From positions 835,001 through 899,000 of the forward strand of contig NZ_CP015405.2 in assembly GCF_001689125.2 (NCBI RefSeq): a stretch of 64,000 nt of DNA, given 5' to 3'. The DNA comes from Blautia pseudococcoides (GTDB taxonomy: Bacteria; Bacillota; Clostridia; Lachnospirales; Lachnospiraceae). Below the pieces are notes generated by a model. It ran no database searches. It was not told where the DNA came from and worked only from the letters and a program-made list of their open reading frames with translations. Made by a program: the position numbers and the translations under genes. Shown in pieces: positions 1 to 9,977 of this stretch (positions are counted from its first letter, which is position 1; each line of letters opens with the position of its first letter).

Positions 1-1
1 A

Positions 2-1273
2 AAACAAATGGATATTCTGGATGCCTATGGCAGGGAGGATATTTGGCCGGTCAGGGAAAAGACAGCTAAGCTGTACAGAGAATATGCAGATATGAAAAAG
101 GAGCTTTCCACCTACCAGCTTGACGAGGAACAGCGGAAGCGGGAGATGGATTTTCTTGCATTTGAGATTGGTGAGATTGAGGATGCCCAGTTAAAGGAAG
201 GCGGGGATGAAGCTCTTGAGACAAAATACCGCCGCCTGATAAACAGTAAAAAAATCACGGAAGCACTGGATGAGATATATGAACAGACCGGATATGAGAG
301 GGATGGAAGCGCGGACAGGATCGGAAGAGCTGTGCGGCGCCTTGCCCAGGTTACAGAATTTGACGAAAATCTTTCCGGGCTGTACGCCTCATTGAGTGAT
401 GTGGATGCGCTTTTAAGTGATTTTAACAGGGAACTGTCCTCTTATCTAAATGATTTCTCTTTCTCCCAGGAAGAGTTTTTACAGCTTGAGGAGAGACTGA
501 ACCTGGTGAATCATTTAAAGGCAAAATACGGAAAAACCATTTCTGATGTTTTTCTTTATAAAGAAGAGAAAGAAAAAGAACTGGAACGTCTCCGGAACTT
601 TGAACATTACAAAGAGCAGCTGAAACATGAGCTGTCCGGGAAAGCGGAGGCACTCACAAAGAAAAGCGAAGCTCTGACAAGAGCCAGAAAAACCTGGGCA
701 GGTAAGCTGGAACGCAAGATAACCCAGGCGCTGAAAGATTTGAATTTTCTGGAAGTGGAATTTCGTATTGATTTTGCTAAAAAGGAAGTCTTCACGGAAA
801 ACGGTGTGGACCGTATCTGCTTCATGATATCCACCAATCCCGGGGAACCGGTGAAAGATCTGACAAAGGTGGTATCCGGCGGTGAGCTTTCCAGGATCAT
901 GCTTGCTATCAAGACCATTCTGGCTGACAAGGACGAGAAGGAGACTCTGATCTTCGATGAGATTGACACGGGGATCAGCGGAAGAACAGCCTGGAAGGTG
1001 TCAGAAAAGATGGCGGTCATCGGAAGGCAGCATCAGGTATTGTGCATCACCCATCTGCCCCAGATCGCGGCCCAGGCGGATTTTCATTTTCTGATTGAAA
1101 AAAATGTGGAAAATATGGGCACACGGACCAGGATACAGAAGCTCGGCAGGCAGGAGTCTGTAAGAGAACTTGCAAGGATGCTGGGCGGTGACAGGATCAC
1201 GGACGCCGTATTATCCAATGCTTCTGAAATGAAAGATTTGGCACGTCAACAAAAAAATACAAGATTGAAATAG
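2..1273 (+). CDS. recN: DNA repair protein RecN, C-terminal part (5' end outside window)
   Basis: RecN is an SMC-like ATPase that acts at double-strand breaks during recombinational repair. The visible 423 residues are the coiled-coil middle (rich in E, K and L over roughly residues 30-230) and the C-terminal ATPase half. The ABC signature SGGELSR lies near base 875 and a Walker B with FDEIDTGISG near base 953, followed by the ITHLPQIAAQ switch region. Full-length family members are about 560 residues, so about 130 N-terminal residues including Walker A lie upstream of the window. The reading frame is open from base 2; the ATG at base 8 is internal. A strong terminator follows the stop codon. 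recN next to spoIVB and spo0A is the usual order in spore-forming Firmicutes. Confidence 0.95.
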   Translation, partial: KQMDILDAYGREDIWPVREKTAKLYREYADMKKELSTYQLDEEQRKREMDFLAFEIGEIEDAQLKEGGDEALETKYRRLINSKKITEALDEIYEQTGYERDGSADRIGRAVRRLAQVTEFDENLSGLYASLSDVDALLSDFNRELSSYLNDFSFSQEEFLQLEERLNLVNHLKAKYGKTISDVFLYKEEKEKELERLRNFEHYKEQLKHELSGKAEALTKKSEALTRARKTWAGKLERKITQALKDLNFLEVEFRIDFAKKEVFTENGVDRICFMISTNPGEPVKDLTKVVSGGELSRIMLAIKTILADKDEKETLIFDEIDTGISGRTAWKVSEKMAVIGRQHQVLCITHLPQIAAQADFHFLIEKNVENMGTRTRIQKLGRQESVRELARMLGGDRITDAVLSNASEMKDLARQQKNTRLK

Positions 1274-1290
1274 ATGAATCATCACATACT

Positions 1291-1327
1291 AAAAAGGGTA
1301 CACAAGAGTGTATCCTTTTTTCTTTTT
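1291..1327 (+). terminator. Rho-independent terminator after recN
   Basis: An AAAAAGGGTACAC arm pairs with GTGTATCCTTTTT across a short loop, with one G-U pair, and runs into a T-rich tail. It separates recN from spoIVB. It also means that any spoIVB start before about base 1330 would fall inside the terminator. Confidence 0.85.
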
Positions 1328-1355
1328 TAAAAAAATTATGAAAGGATGTGATTTT

Positions 1356-2558
1356 TTGTCGAAAAAGCGTAATTATCGGCGCCTTCTTTTCGTATTCTTA
1401 ATAGCAGATATTATTGCAGCCGGCACAATGGGATATAAGGAGGTTAAAGACTCCATACCGGACAACTTGTATGTCCGTTCAGGAAATGAGGATGGGATCA
1501 GCAAAATGCTGGATAATCCTCTGGTCACTTATCCGGACACCCTGAACGTGGCGGACAGCGGCACCTACCGGATTCCCTGCAGCCTGCTTGGAGTAGTTCC
1601 GCTGAAGGATGTGAAAGTGGAGACTGTGGAGGACAAGTGGGTATCTGTATGCGGTATGCCCATAGGCCTTTATATGGACACACAGGGTGTTTTGATCGTG
1701 GATACAGGGGAAATCATAGGCAGTGACGGAATTCCCTGTGAACCGGCCGCTAACATTGCCAAATCAGGGGATTACATCCTGCAGGTGGATGGGGAAGCTG
1801 TTTCTTCCAAAAAAGATTTGATTTCCAAGATTCATGACTGTGAGGGAAAACCAGTGACACTTCTTGTAAGACGCGGGGAGGAGGAAGTGCCTATCTCCAT
1901 TGATCCGGTGTTAGGTGAAGACCAGGAGTATAAGCTGGGAATCTGGGTAAGGGACAATACCCAGGGAATCGGGACTATGACTTATGTGGAGGAGGACGGC
2001 AGTTATGGTGCGCTGGGCCATGGGATCAGTGATACGGACACAGGGGAACTTCTCGATATATCAGGCGGGGAGCTGTATCAGGCACAGATCGTATCTGTAT
2101 TAAAAGGGACAAAAGGTAATCCTGGTGAACTTTCAGGTTACATTGACTATGAAGACAGCAAAAAGATAGGAACCATTGACAGCAATACGGAAAAAGGCAT
2201 ATTCGGCTCTGTCAGTGAGGGATGCATGTATAAGCTTCCCCTGACTTCCATGGAAGTGGGCTACAAACAGGAGGTAGAGACCGGGGAGGCGCAGATTCTG
2301 GCAGATTTGGAAGGCGGGGTAAAGGCATATCAGGTAAATATCACGGATATTTACAGAGACCAGGCGGACACAAACAAAGCCTTTGCCATACAGGTGACCG
2401 ATCCGGAACTGCTTGCAGCAACCGGAGGGATCGTTCAGGGCATGAGCGGAAGTCCTATTGTTCAGAACGGAAAACTGATTGGCGCTGTGACACATGTTTT
2501 TGTACAGGATTCTACCAAAGGCTACGGCATTTTTATTGAAAAAATGCTGGAAGATTAG
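1356..2558 (+). CDS. spoIVB: SpoIVB serine peptidase (family S55)
   Basis: SpoIVB is secreted from the forespore into the intermembrane space and signals for processing of pro-sigma-K in the mother cell. The protein has an N-terminal membrane anchor (roughly residues 9-26), a PDZ domain (about 90-180) and a C-terminal S55 peptidase domain. The expected catalytic residues are visible: H222 in GHGISDTD, D349, and S364 in the GMSGSP motif, with the same Asp-to-Ser spacing (15) as in B. subtilis. I chose the TTG at 1356 because AAAGGATG lies 6-13 bases upstream; an ATG at 1338 is in frame but lacks a good ribosome site. The product is about 400 residues, normal for the family. Its place between recN and spo0A matches Bacillus and Clostridium synteny. 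Confidence 0.93.
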   Translation: MSKKRNYRRLLFVFLIADIIAAGTMGYKEVKDSIPDNLYVRSGNEDGISKMLDNPLVTYPDTLNVADSGTYRIPCSLLGVVPLKDVKVETVEDKWVSVCGMPIGLYMDTQGVLIVDTGEIIGSDGIPCEPAANIAKSGDYILQVDGEAVSSKKDLISKIHDCEGKPVTLLVRRGEEEVPISIDPVLGEDQEYKLGIWVRDNTQGIGTMTYVEEDGSYGALGHGISDTDTGELLDISGGELYQAQIVSVLKGTKGNPGELSGYIDYEDSKKIGTIDSNTEKGIFGSVSEGCMYKLPLTSMEVGYKQEVETGEAQILADLEGGVKAYQVNITDIYRDQADTNKAFAIQVTDPELLAATGGIVQGMSGSPIVQNGKLIGAVTHVFVQDSTKGYGIFIEKMLED

Positions 2559-2588
2559 GCAAAAAAATATCTGCAAAATCAGGTTGAA

Positions 2589-2595
2589 TGTCGAA
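2589..2595 (+). promoter_or_regulatory. Candidate 0A box (TGTCGAA) upstream of spo0A
   Basis: TGTCGAA matches the core Spo0A-binding heptamer. It lies about 50 bases upstream of the -35 element of the spo0A promoter, which would fit autoregulation. A 7-base match is weak on its own, so this is an inference from motif and position. Confidence 0.4.
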
Positions 2596-2644
2596 AAAAT
2601 GATGAATGTGGCGCAATACGGTGAAAGTTGTAAGATGATTTAGC

Positions 2645-2673
2645 TTGATTATGAAAACAACTGATAATATAAT
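2645..2673 (+). promoter_or_regulatory. sigma-A type promoter for spo0A
   Basis: TTGATT (2645-2650), a 17-base spacer and a perfect TATAAT (2668-2673). It sits about 85 bases before the spo0A start codon. Confidence 0.65.
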
Positions 2674-2757
2674 ACAAGTAGTCTTCAGAAATGACGATTC
2701 AACAGGGCGCCCGTCATTTACTGAAGAAAAAGAGCAACATGACATGGAGGACGAGTT

Positions 2758-3552
2758 ATGGAAAAGTTAAATGTCGCTATAGCAGATGATAATGAGAAAA
2801 TGTTGGATTTACTGGGGAATCTCATCAATGAAGATAAAGAGCTGGAATTGGTAGGTCATGCCAACAATGGCGCCGATATATACGATATAATCAGAGAAAA
2901 AGAACCAGACGTTGTACTTTTAGATATCATAATGCCGAAAGTGGACGGTTTAAGCGTGATGGAACGTGTCGGTAGGGACGGCAACCTGAAAAAACATCCC
3001 GCTTTTATTGTAGTATCCGCTGTTGGGCAGGAACAGATCACAGAAGATGCCTTTAATCTGGGGGCCAATTATTATATTATGAAACCGTTTGACAACAAGA
3101 TGCTGCTGTCCCGCATCAAGCACATCAGGCAGTCCAGGGACACAAGAGTGAAGGAACTGCGCAAAGTCAATGCATATGAGGATAAGGGTACTTATTTCGA
3201 GAGAAATCTGGAAGCAGATGTGACAAACATCATCCATGAGATTGGTGTTCCGGCACATATCAAGGGCTATCAGTACCTAAGAGACGCAATTATTCTCTCT
3301 GTCAATGACATGGAAATGCTCAATTCCATTACCAAGATCTTATATCCGACCATAGCCAAAAAACACCAGACAACACCCAGCCGCGTAGAACGGGCAATCC
3401 GACACGCTATTGAGGTGGCCTGGAGCAGAGGGAAAATGGATACCATAGACGAGCTGTTTGGCTATACCGTGAGCACAGGAAAAGGCAAACCAACCAATTC
3501 AGAATTTATTGCCTTAATTGCAGATAAAATCAGATTAGAATACAAGAAATAA
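2758..3552 (+). CDS. spo0A: Sporulation master regulator Spo0A
   Basis: Response regulator that controls entry into sporulation. The receiver domain (residues 1-120) has the acidic pocket D10/D11, phospho-acceptor D56 in LLDIIMP and K109 in IMKPF. The Spo0A-specific DNA-binding domain fills about 150-264, with the recognition-helix region [20 protein letters not shown] well conserved. Length 264 is normal. A ribosome site (ATGGAGGACG) precedes the ATG. The gene follows spoIVB, as in most endospore formers. A second, receiver-less copy of the DNA-binding domain is found at 60481-60804 on the minus strand. Confidence 0.97.
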   Translation: MEKLNVAIADDNEKMLDLLGNLINEDKELELVGHANNGADIYDIIREKEPDVVLLDIIMPKVDGLSVMERVGRDGNLKKHPAFIVVSAVGQEQITEDAFNLGANYYIMKPFDNKMLLSRIKHIRQSRDTRVKELRKVNAYEDKGTYFERNLEADVTNIIHEIGVPAHIKGYQYLRDAIILSVNDMEMLNSITKILYPTIAKKHQTTPSRVERAIRHAIEVAWSRGKMDTIDELFGYTVSTGKGKPTNSEFIALIADKIRLEYKK

Positions 3553-3698
3553 AAAGCCGCCGCAAAAAGCACTTTTCATTGCACTGAAAATAGGGTATAA
3601 TCATTATAATAGGCAGGTTGAGATACTGTCTAAAATATGCAGGCATGGCAGACTTGGGAGGTTTGTTTGGAGTTGCCTGACTGAAGGAGGGTATTTCA

Positions 3699-5144
3699 GT
3701 GAAGAAGATATTGTTTGTGGCTTCAGAGGCCGTACCGTTTATTAAAACAGGAGGGCTGGCTGACGTTGTCGGCGCGCTGCCCAAGTGCTTTGATAAAAAT
3801 TATTTTGATGTGCGGGTGATTATCCCCAAATACATGTGCATGAAGGAAGAGTTTAAGAACCAGCTTCAGTATGTTACACATTTTTATATGGACATAGGCT
3901 ACCGCAGAGAATATGTGGGCATCATGCAGATGGAATATGACGGTGTTCAGTTCTATTTCATTGATAACGAATACTATTTTTCAGGATACCAGCCATATGG
4001 TGATATCCGTTTTGACATTGAGAAATTTGCATTTTTCTCAAAAGCCGCGCTATCCATTCTACCGGTGATCGATTTCAGGCCCGATGTGATCCACTGCCAT
4101 GACTGGCAGACAGGACTGATACCGGTATATTTAAAAGACAGGTTCCAGGAAGGTACCTTTTATCAGGGAATTAAGACAATCATGACCATACATAATTTGA
4201 AGTTTCAGGGTACCTGGGATATTAAGACGATCCGAGAGCTGACCGGACTTCCGGCATATTATTTTACCCCTGACAAGCTGGAGTCATATAAGGACGGCAA
4301 CCTCTTAAAAGGCGGACTGGTGTATGCGGATGCCATAACAACTGTGAGTAATACCTATGCAGAAGAGATCAAGACAGAATTTTACGGAGAAAAACTGGAC
4401 GGACTGCTTCGTGCCCGCGCCCATGACCTGCGCGGTATCGTAAATGGAATCGACTATGATGAATACAACCCCGAAACTGACCGTATGATTGCGAAGAATT
4501 ACAATGCGAAGACATTCCGCAAAGAAAAAGTAAAGAACAAGACAGCTCTGCAGAGCGAACTGGGTCTGAACCAGGATCCAAAGGCTATGATGATCGGTAT
4601 CGTGTCACGTCTGACAGACCAGAAGGGCCTTGATTTGATCGCTTATGTAATGGATGAGCTGTGCCAGGATGCGATCCAGCTTGTAGTGCTGGGAACTGGT
4701 GAAGAACGATATGAGAATATGTTCCGCCATTTTGCATGGAAATATCAAGGCAAGGTGTCCGCCAATATTTTCTATGACAATGCATTGTCTCACAGAATCT
4801 ATGCATCATGTGATGCGTTCCTGATGCCGTCGCTGTTTGAGCCCTGCGGCTTGAGCCAGCTGATGAGCCTTCGCTATGGAACCATTCCCATCGTGCGTGA
4901 GACAGGCGGTTTAAAAGACACAGTAGAACCATATAATGAATTTGAAAGTACAGGAACAGGCTTCAGCTTTACGAATTACAGTGCCAATGAGATGCTCAGT
5001 ATGATTCGCTATGCAGAGTCTGTATACTACGATAAGAAGCGCGAGTGGAACAAATTGATTGACCGCGCAATGGCCAAGGATTATTCCTGGTCCAATTCTG
5101 CGAACCAGTATGAGGAAATGTACAACTGGCTGATTGGATCATGA
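3699..5144 (+). CDS. glgA: Glycogen synthase (ADP-glucose, GT5)
   Basis: Transfers glucose from ADP-glucose to the non-reducing end of alpha-1,4-glucan for glycogen storage. The N-terminal ADP-glucose motif KTGGLADV is at residues 16-23 and the C-terminal GT-B domain carries the FEPCGLSQ motif with the family's Glu nucleophile region. Length 481 fits the family. Translation starts at GTG, 6 bases after GAAGGAGG. No other glg gene is adjacent, so it appears to be a single transcription unit ending at the terminator at 5182. Confidence 0.95.
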   Translation: MKKILFVASEAVPFIKTGGLADVVGALPKCFDKNYFDVRVIIPKYMCMKEEFKNQLQYVTHFYMDIGYRREYVGIMQMEYDGVQFYFIDNEYYFSGYQPYGDIRFDIEKFAFFSKAALSILPVIDFRPDVIHCHDWQTGLIPVYLKDRFQEGTFYQGIKTIMTIHNLKFQGTWDIKTIRELTGLPAYYFTPDKLESYKDGNLLKGGLVYADAITTVSNTYAEEIKTEFYGEKLDGLLRARAHDLRGIVNGIDYDEYNPETDRMIAKNYNAKTFRKEKVKNKTALQSELGLNQDPKAMMIGIVSRLTDQKGLDLIAYVMDELCQDAIQLVVLGTGEERYENMFRHFAWKYQGKVSANIFYDNALSHRIYASCDAFLMPSLFEPCGLSQLMSLRYGTIPIVRETGGLKDTVEPYNEFESTGTGFSFTNYSANEMLSMIRYAESVYYDKKREWNKLIDRAMAKDYSWSNSANQYEEMYNWLIGS

Positions 5145-5181
5145 CAGGGAACTTATAAGTTCTGGTATAAAATTGAGAATG

Positions 5182-5215
5182 AACCGGATACGGCAGAGGC
5201 TGTGTCCGGTTTTCT
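5182..5215 (+). terminator. Rho-independent terminator after glgA
   Basis: AACCGGATACGGC pairs with GCTGTGTCCGGTT (two G-U pairs) around an AGAG loop, followed by TTTTCT. Confidence 0.85.
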
Positions 5216-5250
5216 AGTACGGCGTTGCATAAGTCCTGCAGTAAACAGCT

Positions 5251-5345
5251 GATATCCGCGTCAGGTGTGCGCCTGCGAAGCCACGGCGTAGTTGGCACTA
5301 CGGCTGTCTTTGCAGGCGTGCACTTGTTGTGGATAGCGGGGGCAG
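5251..5345. repeat. Long imperfect inverted repeat of unknown function
   Basis: A nested hairpin of about 95 bases in a gene-free stretch. The innermost stem is CGTAGT-TGGC-ACTACG. Outside it, GTGCGCCTGCGAAG faces CTTTGCAGGCGTGCAC, and further out GATATCCGC faces GTGGATAGC. It may be the end of a mobile element linked to the IS110 relic just downstream, or a structured RNA. The flanking stretch 5216-5485 has no convincing open reading frame. Confidence 0.4.
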
Positions 5346-5485
5346 ATTATTGTATTACTTGTGCAGCGCTGTACTGGTATTACAGAAAAAAGGTAAATTG
5401 AAACAAAGAAGTAGAGGTTACCCAAGAACTCCTCGTTGTTTAAGCAGATTAAGTGCCTGTGAAGTAGGCAAGACTTTTGATTCGT

Positions 5486-5748
5486 TCAAAGACGTTGTTC
5501 AAGAAAGCCTTCTGATGTATAAGGTTTTAAATCTGTAAGTATGTGCCAGATAGCGGTCAGGAGCATACGACAGATGGCAATGACAGAAGCCAGTGACATA
5601 ACTGCTGTAATCCCTTGGAAAAGGAGGAAAAGCGAGCTTGCTTATACTCTGTACGACTGTGGGAATCAGTAATACCAATACAGGCAAAGATCCATGTTTT
5701 GTGGACATCAGGTCCGCAGCAGTTGTTTTTAAGAATTTCAAACGACAC
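5486..5748 (-). pseudogene. Decayed IS110-family transposase (N- and C-terminal ends only)
   Basis: Reading the minus strand, a GTG start with AGGAGG upstream (5756-5761) opens into an IS110-type N-terminus with the first DEDD-domain motif near CCGPDVHKTW. After about 55 residues the reading frame shifts, and a second frame shows the IS110 C-terminal sequence IAICRMLLTAIWHILTDLKP, ending at TGA (5486-5488). Intact IS110 transposases are about 400 residues, so the whole centre, including the remaining acidic residues and the Tnp_20 serine region, has been deleted. The element is dead. Confidence 0.8.
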
Positions 5749-5761
5749 AAAATAACCTCCT

Positions 5762-5945
5762 GAAGATTAATTGTTATAAAACTGACAGTGACTGGTCATC
5801 CGGCAAAATCGAGTCGACTTTGGAAGAGATAAGTTTACGGGCTACGGTATGCGCCATTCATTGATGCCTTAACGGATGACCGACAACATATAGAAATGCC
5901 AGGTCACCGCTATACAGCCCCGCCACTCACCTCCACGTGTTCTGT
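5762..5945 (-). mobile_element. Possible non-coding end of the IS110 relic
   Basis: This gene-free stretch lies just upstream of the relic's start codon. In the IS110 group the long non-coding end upstream of the transposase gene encodes the bridge RNA. A short inverted repeat (GGTCATCCG near 5793 and CGGATGACC near 5873) is visible. Assignment as a bridge-RNA remnant is inference from position only. Confidence 0.3.
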
Positions 5946-6062
5946 AGTGTGTCAGTCTTATAAGTGAATAATATCAGAAGGAAAATAGATTTAGAAAGCG
6001 GAAAGCAGATGAAGGGTTTCATAACCCTATCGGTGCCTTTCGCAGAAAGGTGGATTATAGAA

Positions 6063-6731
6063 ATGAAAGTTCTTTTGACGGAAGATGATGATAAACTGCG
6101 CACTGAACTGGCACTGTTTTTCAAAATGCACGGGTATGAGACAGAAGAGATCACGGACTACAAACATGCAGTGGAAGAGATTTGTAGTGCAGGGGGCCAA
6201 ATCCTGCTTCTGGACCTCTCCCTGCCTGAGGCAGACGGAAAGTATATCTGCAAAGAGATAAGAAAGTACTCCCCCATACCCATTCTTATCATCACCAGCC
6301 AGAACACAGAGATGAATGAACTTCTCTGTCTCAATTACGGGGCAGATGATTTTATAGCAAAGCCCTTTAATCCCCAGATCCTGCTGGCCCATGTGGAGGC
6401 AGTGCTGAAGAGGAGCCAGGGAGTACTGCAGGAGTCAGAAGAGATATCCTGCGGTGACTTTATTTTGGACATTTCACGGGGAGTGGCAAAAGCTGGGGAC
6501 AAGGAGGCAGACCTGACGAAAAATGAGAGCAGGATCCTGTACTGTCTTGCAAAAAATAAGGGAAAAATTGTGTCCAGGGATGTGATGATCAATGACCTTT
6601 GGGACAGTGAACTGTTTGTGGATGACAATACCCTGACCGTGAACATTACCAGGCTTAGGGCAAAACTGGAATCCATTGGGCAGAAGGGTGTCATCCACAC
6701 CAAGAGAGGGCAGGGGTATCTGTTGGAATGA
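6063..6731 (+). CDS. OmpR-family response regulator (BceR-like)
   Basis: Cytoplasmic response regulator that probably activates the BceAB-like transporter at 10.2-13.0 kb. The receiver domain covers residues 1-115, with acidic pocket E7/D8/D9, phospho-acceptor D51 and the KPF lysine near residue 100. A winged-helix DNA-binding domain covers about 130-222. The ATG at 6063 is preceded by GAAAGGTGG at good spacing; a longer frame from 5964 exists but adds no family sequence. The stop codon overlaps the start of the kinase gene (ATGA), so the two are translationally coupled. The pairing with a short-loop kinase suggests the antimicrobial-peptide sensing type. Confidence 0.9.
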   Translation: MKVLLTEDDDKLRTELALFFKMHGYETEEITDYKHAVEEICSAGGQILLLDLSLPEADGKYICKEIRKYSPIPILIITSQNTEMNELLCLNYGADDFIAKPFNPQILLAHVEAVLKRSQGVLQESEEISCGDFILDISRGVAKAGDKEADLTKNESRILYCLAKNKGKIVSRDVMINDLWDSELFVDDNTLTVNITRLRAKLESIGQKGVIHTKRGQGYLLE

Positions 6732-7744
6732 GTCTGAGAGAATATTTAAAAGAGCGCTGGCTGCAGTTTACCCTGCTGCTGGCAGTGCTGACCGTGATCC
6801 TCCTCTTTGGGGTGCTGGTCATGATTCCCGGCTTTTACCTGCTGTTGGTGGGATGCGCATTTGTCAGTATTTGGTTTGTTGTATGGTGTACAGATTATAT
6901 GAGAAAGCGCAGTTTTTACAAAACAGTGGAGAATCATCTGGCACATCTGGACCAGAAATACCTCCTTCCGGAGCTGCTTGAAAGCCCGGGTTTTTTGGAG
7001 GGAAGATTTTTGTATGAAACACTTCAGGAAATGATGGAATCCATGAACTGGCGCGTGGGGGAGTATAGGCGCAAGAGCGATGAGTATAAAGAATATATCG
7101 AACTGTGGGTCCATGAAGTAAAGCTTCCCATTGCCACCGGGAAAATGATTCTGGAAAACAACAGGGACAGCTATAGTGACAGCCTTACGGAGGAACTTGA
7201 CAAAATAGATGACTTCACAGAACAGGCCCTTTTTTATGCCAGGAGCAATTATGTGGAAAAGGATTATATTCTGAAAAAACTGAACCTGGAAGAATTGGCC
7301 CGTGAAGTGATACGAAAAAATAAGAAAGCTCTCATAAAAGGAAAATTCATGATTGATCTTCATGATTTAGACGCATCTGTGTATTCGGACAGCAAGTGGC
7401 TGGCCTATATTCTGAATCAGATATTAGCTAACAGCATAAAATACCGGAGAGAAGGCAGAACGGTAATTGAGTGGTATGCAGTTACAGAAAAGGAAAAGGT
7501 TATCCTCTGTATGAGAGACAACGGGATGGGGATTCCTGCCATGGATCAGGGCCGTATTTTTGAAAAGGGATTTACAGGATCTAATGGCCGTTCCGGTAAA
7601 AAGTCCACAGGCATAGGCCTCTATCTCTGCAAAAAACTCTGTGAAAAAATGGGACACAGGATTTATCTCACTTCCAGGGAGGGAGAAGGATGTGAAGTGT
7701 TCATAGACTTTCCCAAGGGAAGCATGACCAGTTTTCTGGAGTGA
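6728..7744 (+). CDS. Intramembrane-sensing histidine kinase (BceS-like)
   Basis: Membrane sensor kinase of 338 residues. Two transmembrane helices lie at about 13-33 and 36-55 with almost no extracellular loop, which is the hallmark of kinases that sense flux through a BceAB transporter rather than a ligand directly. H129 in LWVHEVKLP is the phospho-acceptor. The ATP-binding domain follows with N-box NSIKYR, DNGMGI and the G2 box STGIGLYL. It overlaps the regulator gene by 4 bases. It ends just before a two-way terminator facing hppA. Confidence 0.9.
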   Translation: MSLREYLKERWLQFTLLLAVLTVILLFGVLVMIPGFYLLLVGCAFVSIWFVVWCTDYMRKRSFYKTVENHLAHLDQKYLLPELLESPGFLEGRFLYETLQEMMESMNWRVGEYRRKSDEYKEYIELWVHEVKLPIATGKMILENNRDSYSDSLTEELDKIDDFTEQALFYARSNYVEKDYILKKLNLEELAREVIRKNKKALIKGKFMIDLHDLDASVYSDSKWLAYILNQILANSIKYRREGRTVIEWYAVTEKEKVILCMRDNGMGIPAMDQGRIFEKGFTGSNGRSGKKSTGIGLYLCKKLCEKMGHRIYLTSREGEGCEVFIDFPKGSMTSFLE

Positions 7745-7756
7745 GAGACCGGAATA

Positions 7757-7797
7757 GGGCGGAACCGCCAAAGCGGCCCGCCCATATTTTATTGTTT
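7757..7797. terminator. Terminator between convergent kinase gene and hppA
   Basis: GGGCGGAACCGC pairs with GCGGCCCGCCC around a CAAA loop, followed by a T-rich tail on the plus strand. It lies between two converging genes and could serve both. Confidence 0.6.
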
Positions 7798-7806
7798 TTG
7801 ATCACA

Positions 7807-9771
7807 TCAAAGGAACAGAGGTGTAAATACCACCGCCACAATTGTCATCAATTTGATCAGTATATTGATGGAAGGCCCGGAAGTATCCTTAAAGGGATCG
7901 CCCACCGTATCACCAACAACCGCTGCTTTATGCGCTTCGCTGCCCTTGCCCCCGTGGGCGCCTTCTTCAATAAACTTCTTGGCATTATCCCAGGCCCCGC
8001 CGGAATTTGCCATAAATACAGCCATTAACACACCGGTAACCAGTGCTCCTGCCAATAGCCCGCCCAGTGCTGCCGGCCCAAGGACCAGCCCCACAAGCAG
8101 CGGAGCTGCCACAGCCATAATGCCGGGAACCATCATTTCTCTCAAAGCCGCCTGTGTGGATATCTGCACACAGGAAGAATAATCCGGCTTCCCTGTCCCT
8201 TCCATAATGCCCGGAATGGTCTTAAACTGTCTCCGCACTTCCTCGATCATCTTATTCGCAGCCTTGGAAACTGAGTCCATAGTCAGGGCGGAGAACAAAA
8301 ACGGCAGCATACCGCCGATAAGCAGTCCGACAATAACCTGTGGGTTCAAAATATCAATGGTATCCAGCTTTACCGCTTCCGCGTAAGAGACAAACAGCGC
8401 CAGAGCTGTGAGCGCTGCGGAGCCTATGGCAAAACCTTTGCCCATGGCAGCCGTGGTATTGCCCACAGAATCCAGCTTATCTGTAATATTCCGCACAGAT
8501 TCCTCCAGCCCTGCCATCTCCGCGATACCACCAGCATTATCTGCAATAGGTCCGTAAGCATCAATGGCAATGGTGATACCTGCGGTGGATAGCATCCCTA
8601 CCGCTGAGAGCGCGATGCCGTACAATCCGCTGAAATGATAGGCAGCCAGTATGCCCACTGCAATAAAAAGAATGGGAAGCATGGTGGAACGCATTCCTAC
8701 AGACAGACCGCTGATGATAGTGGTCGCTGCTCCTGTCTCAGACTGGGCGGCAATTTTCTGCACCGGTTTATAGTCACCGGAAGTATAGTATTCTGTCGAG
8801 ATACCGATCAGCAGTCCAACGATCAGTCCGCTGATCATGGCAATAGCCGCTTTAAAATCACCAAAGAACATATGGCTTAACACAAGGGAAAGGGCCAGGA
8901 CGATCACACTGGAACCATAGGTCCCCACTTTCAGCGCCTTACCCGGGTCTGTACTGCTGCTGGCTTTTACCAGGAAGGTTCCGGCCATGGAGGCCAGGAT
9001 CCCCACGCCTGCCAGTACCATCGGGAACACCGCGCCGGAGCCTTTAAAATAAATAAGACCCAGCGTGATGGCAGACACCAGAGAACCTACATAGGATTCA
9101 AACAAATCGGCCCCCATACCTGCCACATCTCCTACATTATCCCCTACATTATCGGCAATAACAGCCGGATTTCTGGGATCATCCTCAGGAATACCGGCCT
9201 CCACCTTTCCAACCAGGTCAGCACCCACATCCGCAGCTTTTGTATAGATACCGCCGCCTACACGGGCGAAGAGGGCGATGGAGGAGGCTCCCAGGCCAAA
9301 ACCGGAGATGATGCCTGCGTCCTTTGTCACTAGATATACAAGGCTGACGCCCAGAAGTCCCAGGCCGGTCACACACATTCCCATCACAGAACCACCTGAA
9401 AAAGCAACGGAGAGTGCCTGTTTCATGCCGGATTCCTTTGCAGCACCGGCTGTGCGCACATTTGCTTTTGTGGCCACCTGCATGCCGCAGTAACCTGATA
9501 TGGAGGAGAAAAGCGCTCCCATAAGAAAAGCGGCGGCTGTCATCCAGCTTTTCAGTGCAATCCCCAGTATCAGGAAAAAGACCACAACGAAAATAACCAG
9601 TATCCGGTACTCAGCCATTAAAAAAGCCTGTGCCCCCTCATGAATATAGGAGGCAATCTCCTTCATCCTGTCATTCCCGGCCTGCTGTTTTTTTATGGTG
9701 CAGGTCAGAAAGAAGGCAAAGAGTAGTCCCAGCATCCCTATAACAGGGACAAGATAAAGCAGTTGTTCCAT
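7807..9771 (-). CDS. hppA: K+-stimulated membrane pyrophosphatase (Na+ pump)
   Basis: Integral membrane pump of about 654 residues with roughly 16 transmembrane helices; it hydrolyses pyrophosphate and exports Na+ (or H+). The PPi-binding motif [11 protein letters not shown] and the acidic run [19 protein letters not shown] are intact, as is the second acidic set near [15 protein letters not shown]. The GNTTAA motif has Ala where K+-independent enzymes have Lys, so K+ dependence and Na+ transport are expected. I start at the ATG at 9771 because AAGGAAGGGA precedes it; a frame from 9804 adds 11 residues without family match. It stands alone on the minus strand, separating the Bce-like kinase pair from its presumed transporter. 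Confidence 0.95.
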   Translation of the reverse strand: MEQLLYLVPVIGMLGLLFAFFLTCTIKKQQAGNDRMKEIASYIHEGAQAFLMAEYRILVIFVVVFFLILGIALKSWMTAAAFLMGALFSSISGYCGMQVATKANVRTAGAAKESGMKQALSVAFSGGSVMGMCVTGLGLLGVSLVYLVTKDAGIISGFGLGASSIALFARVGGGIYTKAADVGADLVGKVEAGIPEDDPRNPAVIADNVGDNVGDVAGMGADLFESYVGSLVSAITLGLIYFKGSGAVFPMVLAGVGILASMAGTFLVKASSSTDPGKALKVGTYGSSVIVLALSLVLSHMFFGDFKAAIAMISGLIVGLLIGISTEYYTSGDYKPVQKIAAQSETGAATTIISGLSVGMRSTMLPILFIAVGILAAYHFSGLYGIALSAVGMLSTAGITIAIDAYGPIADNAGGIAEMAGLEESVRNITDKLDSVGNTTAAMGKGFAIGSAALTALALFVSYAEAVKLDTIDILNPQVIVGLLIGGMLPFLFSALTMDSVSKAANKMIEEVRRQFKTIPGIMEGTGKPDYSSCVQISTQAALREMMVPGIMAVAAPLLVGLVLGPAALGGLLAGALVTGVLMAVFMANSGGAWDNAKKFIEEGAHGGKGSEAHKAAVVGDTVGDPFKDTSGPSINILIKLMTIVAVVFTPLFL

Positions 9772-9977
9772 AATATAATTCCCTTCCTTTCCCTGTGAGG
9801 ACATTTGGCTGTGCAGGGGTGCGGAGGAGTTTCACCCGGCGCGGACGTACGTCCTGTCACAAATAAGTTTTTATAATATCATTATATAACAAATATGTAT
9901 AAAATACATAAAAAAGCTTAAAAAAATGAGAAATTTTTCGGTGATCCGCTAATTTTTACTGATAATGTTTGGGAAAC

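Noticed and set aside
1357..1363. TGTCGAA (0A-box core) over the spoIVB start codon
   Set aside because: It lies in the coding start and not at a promoter position, and a 7-base match is expected by chance at this scale.
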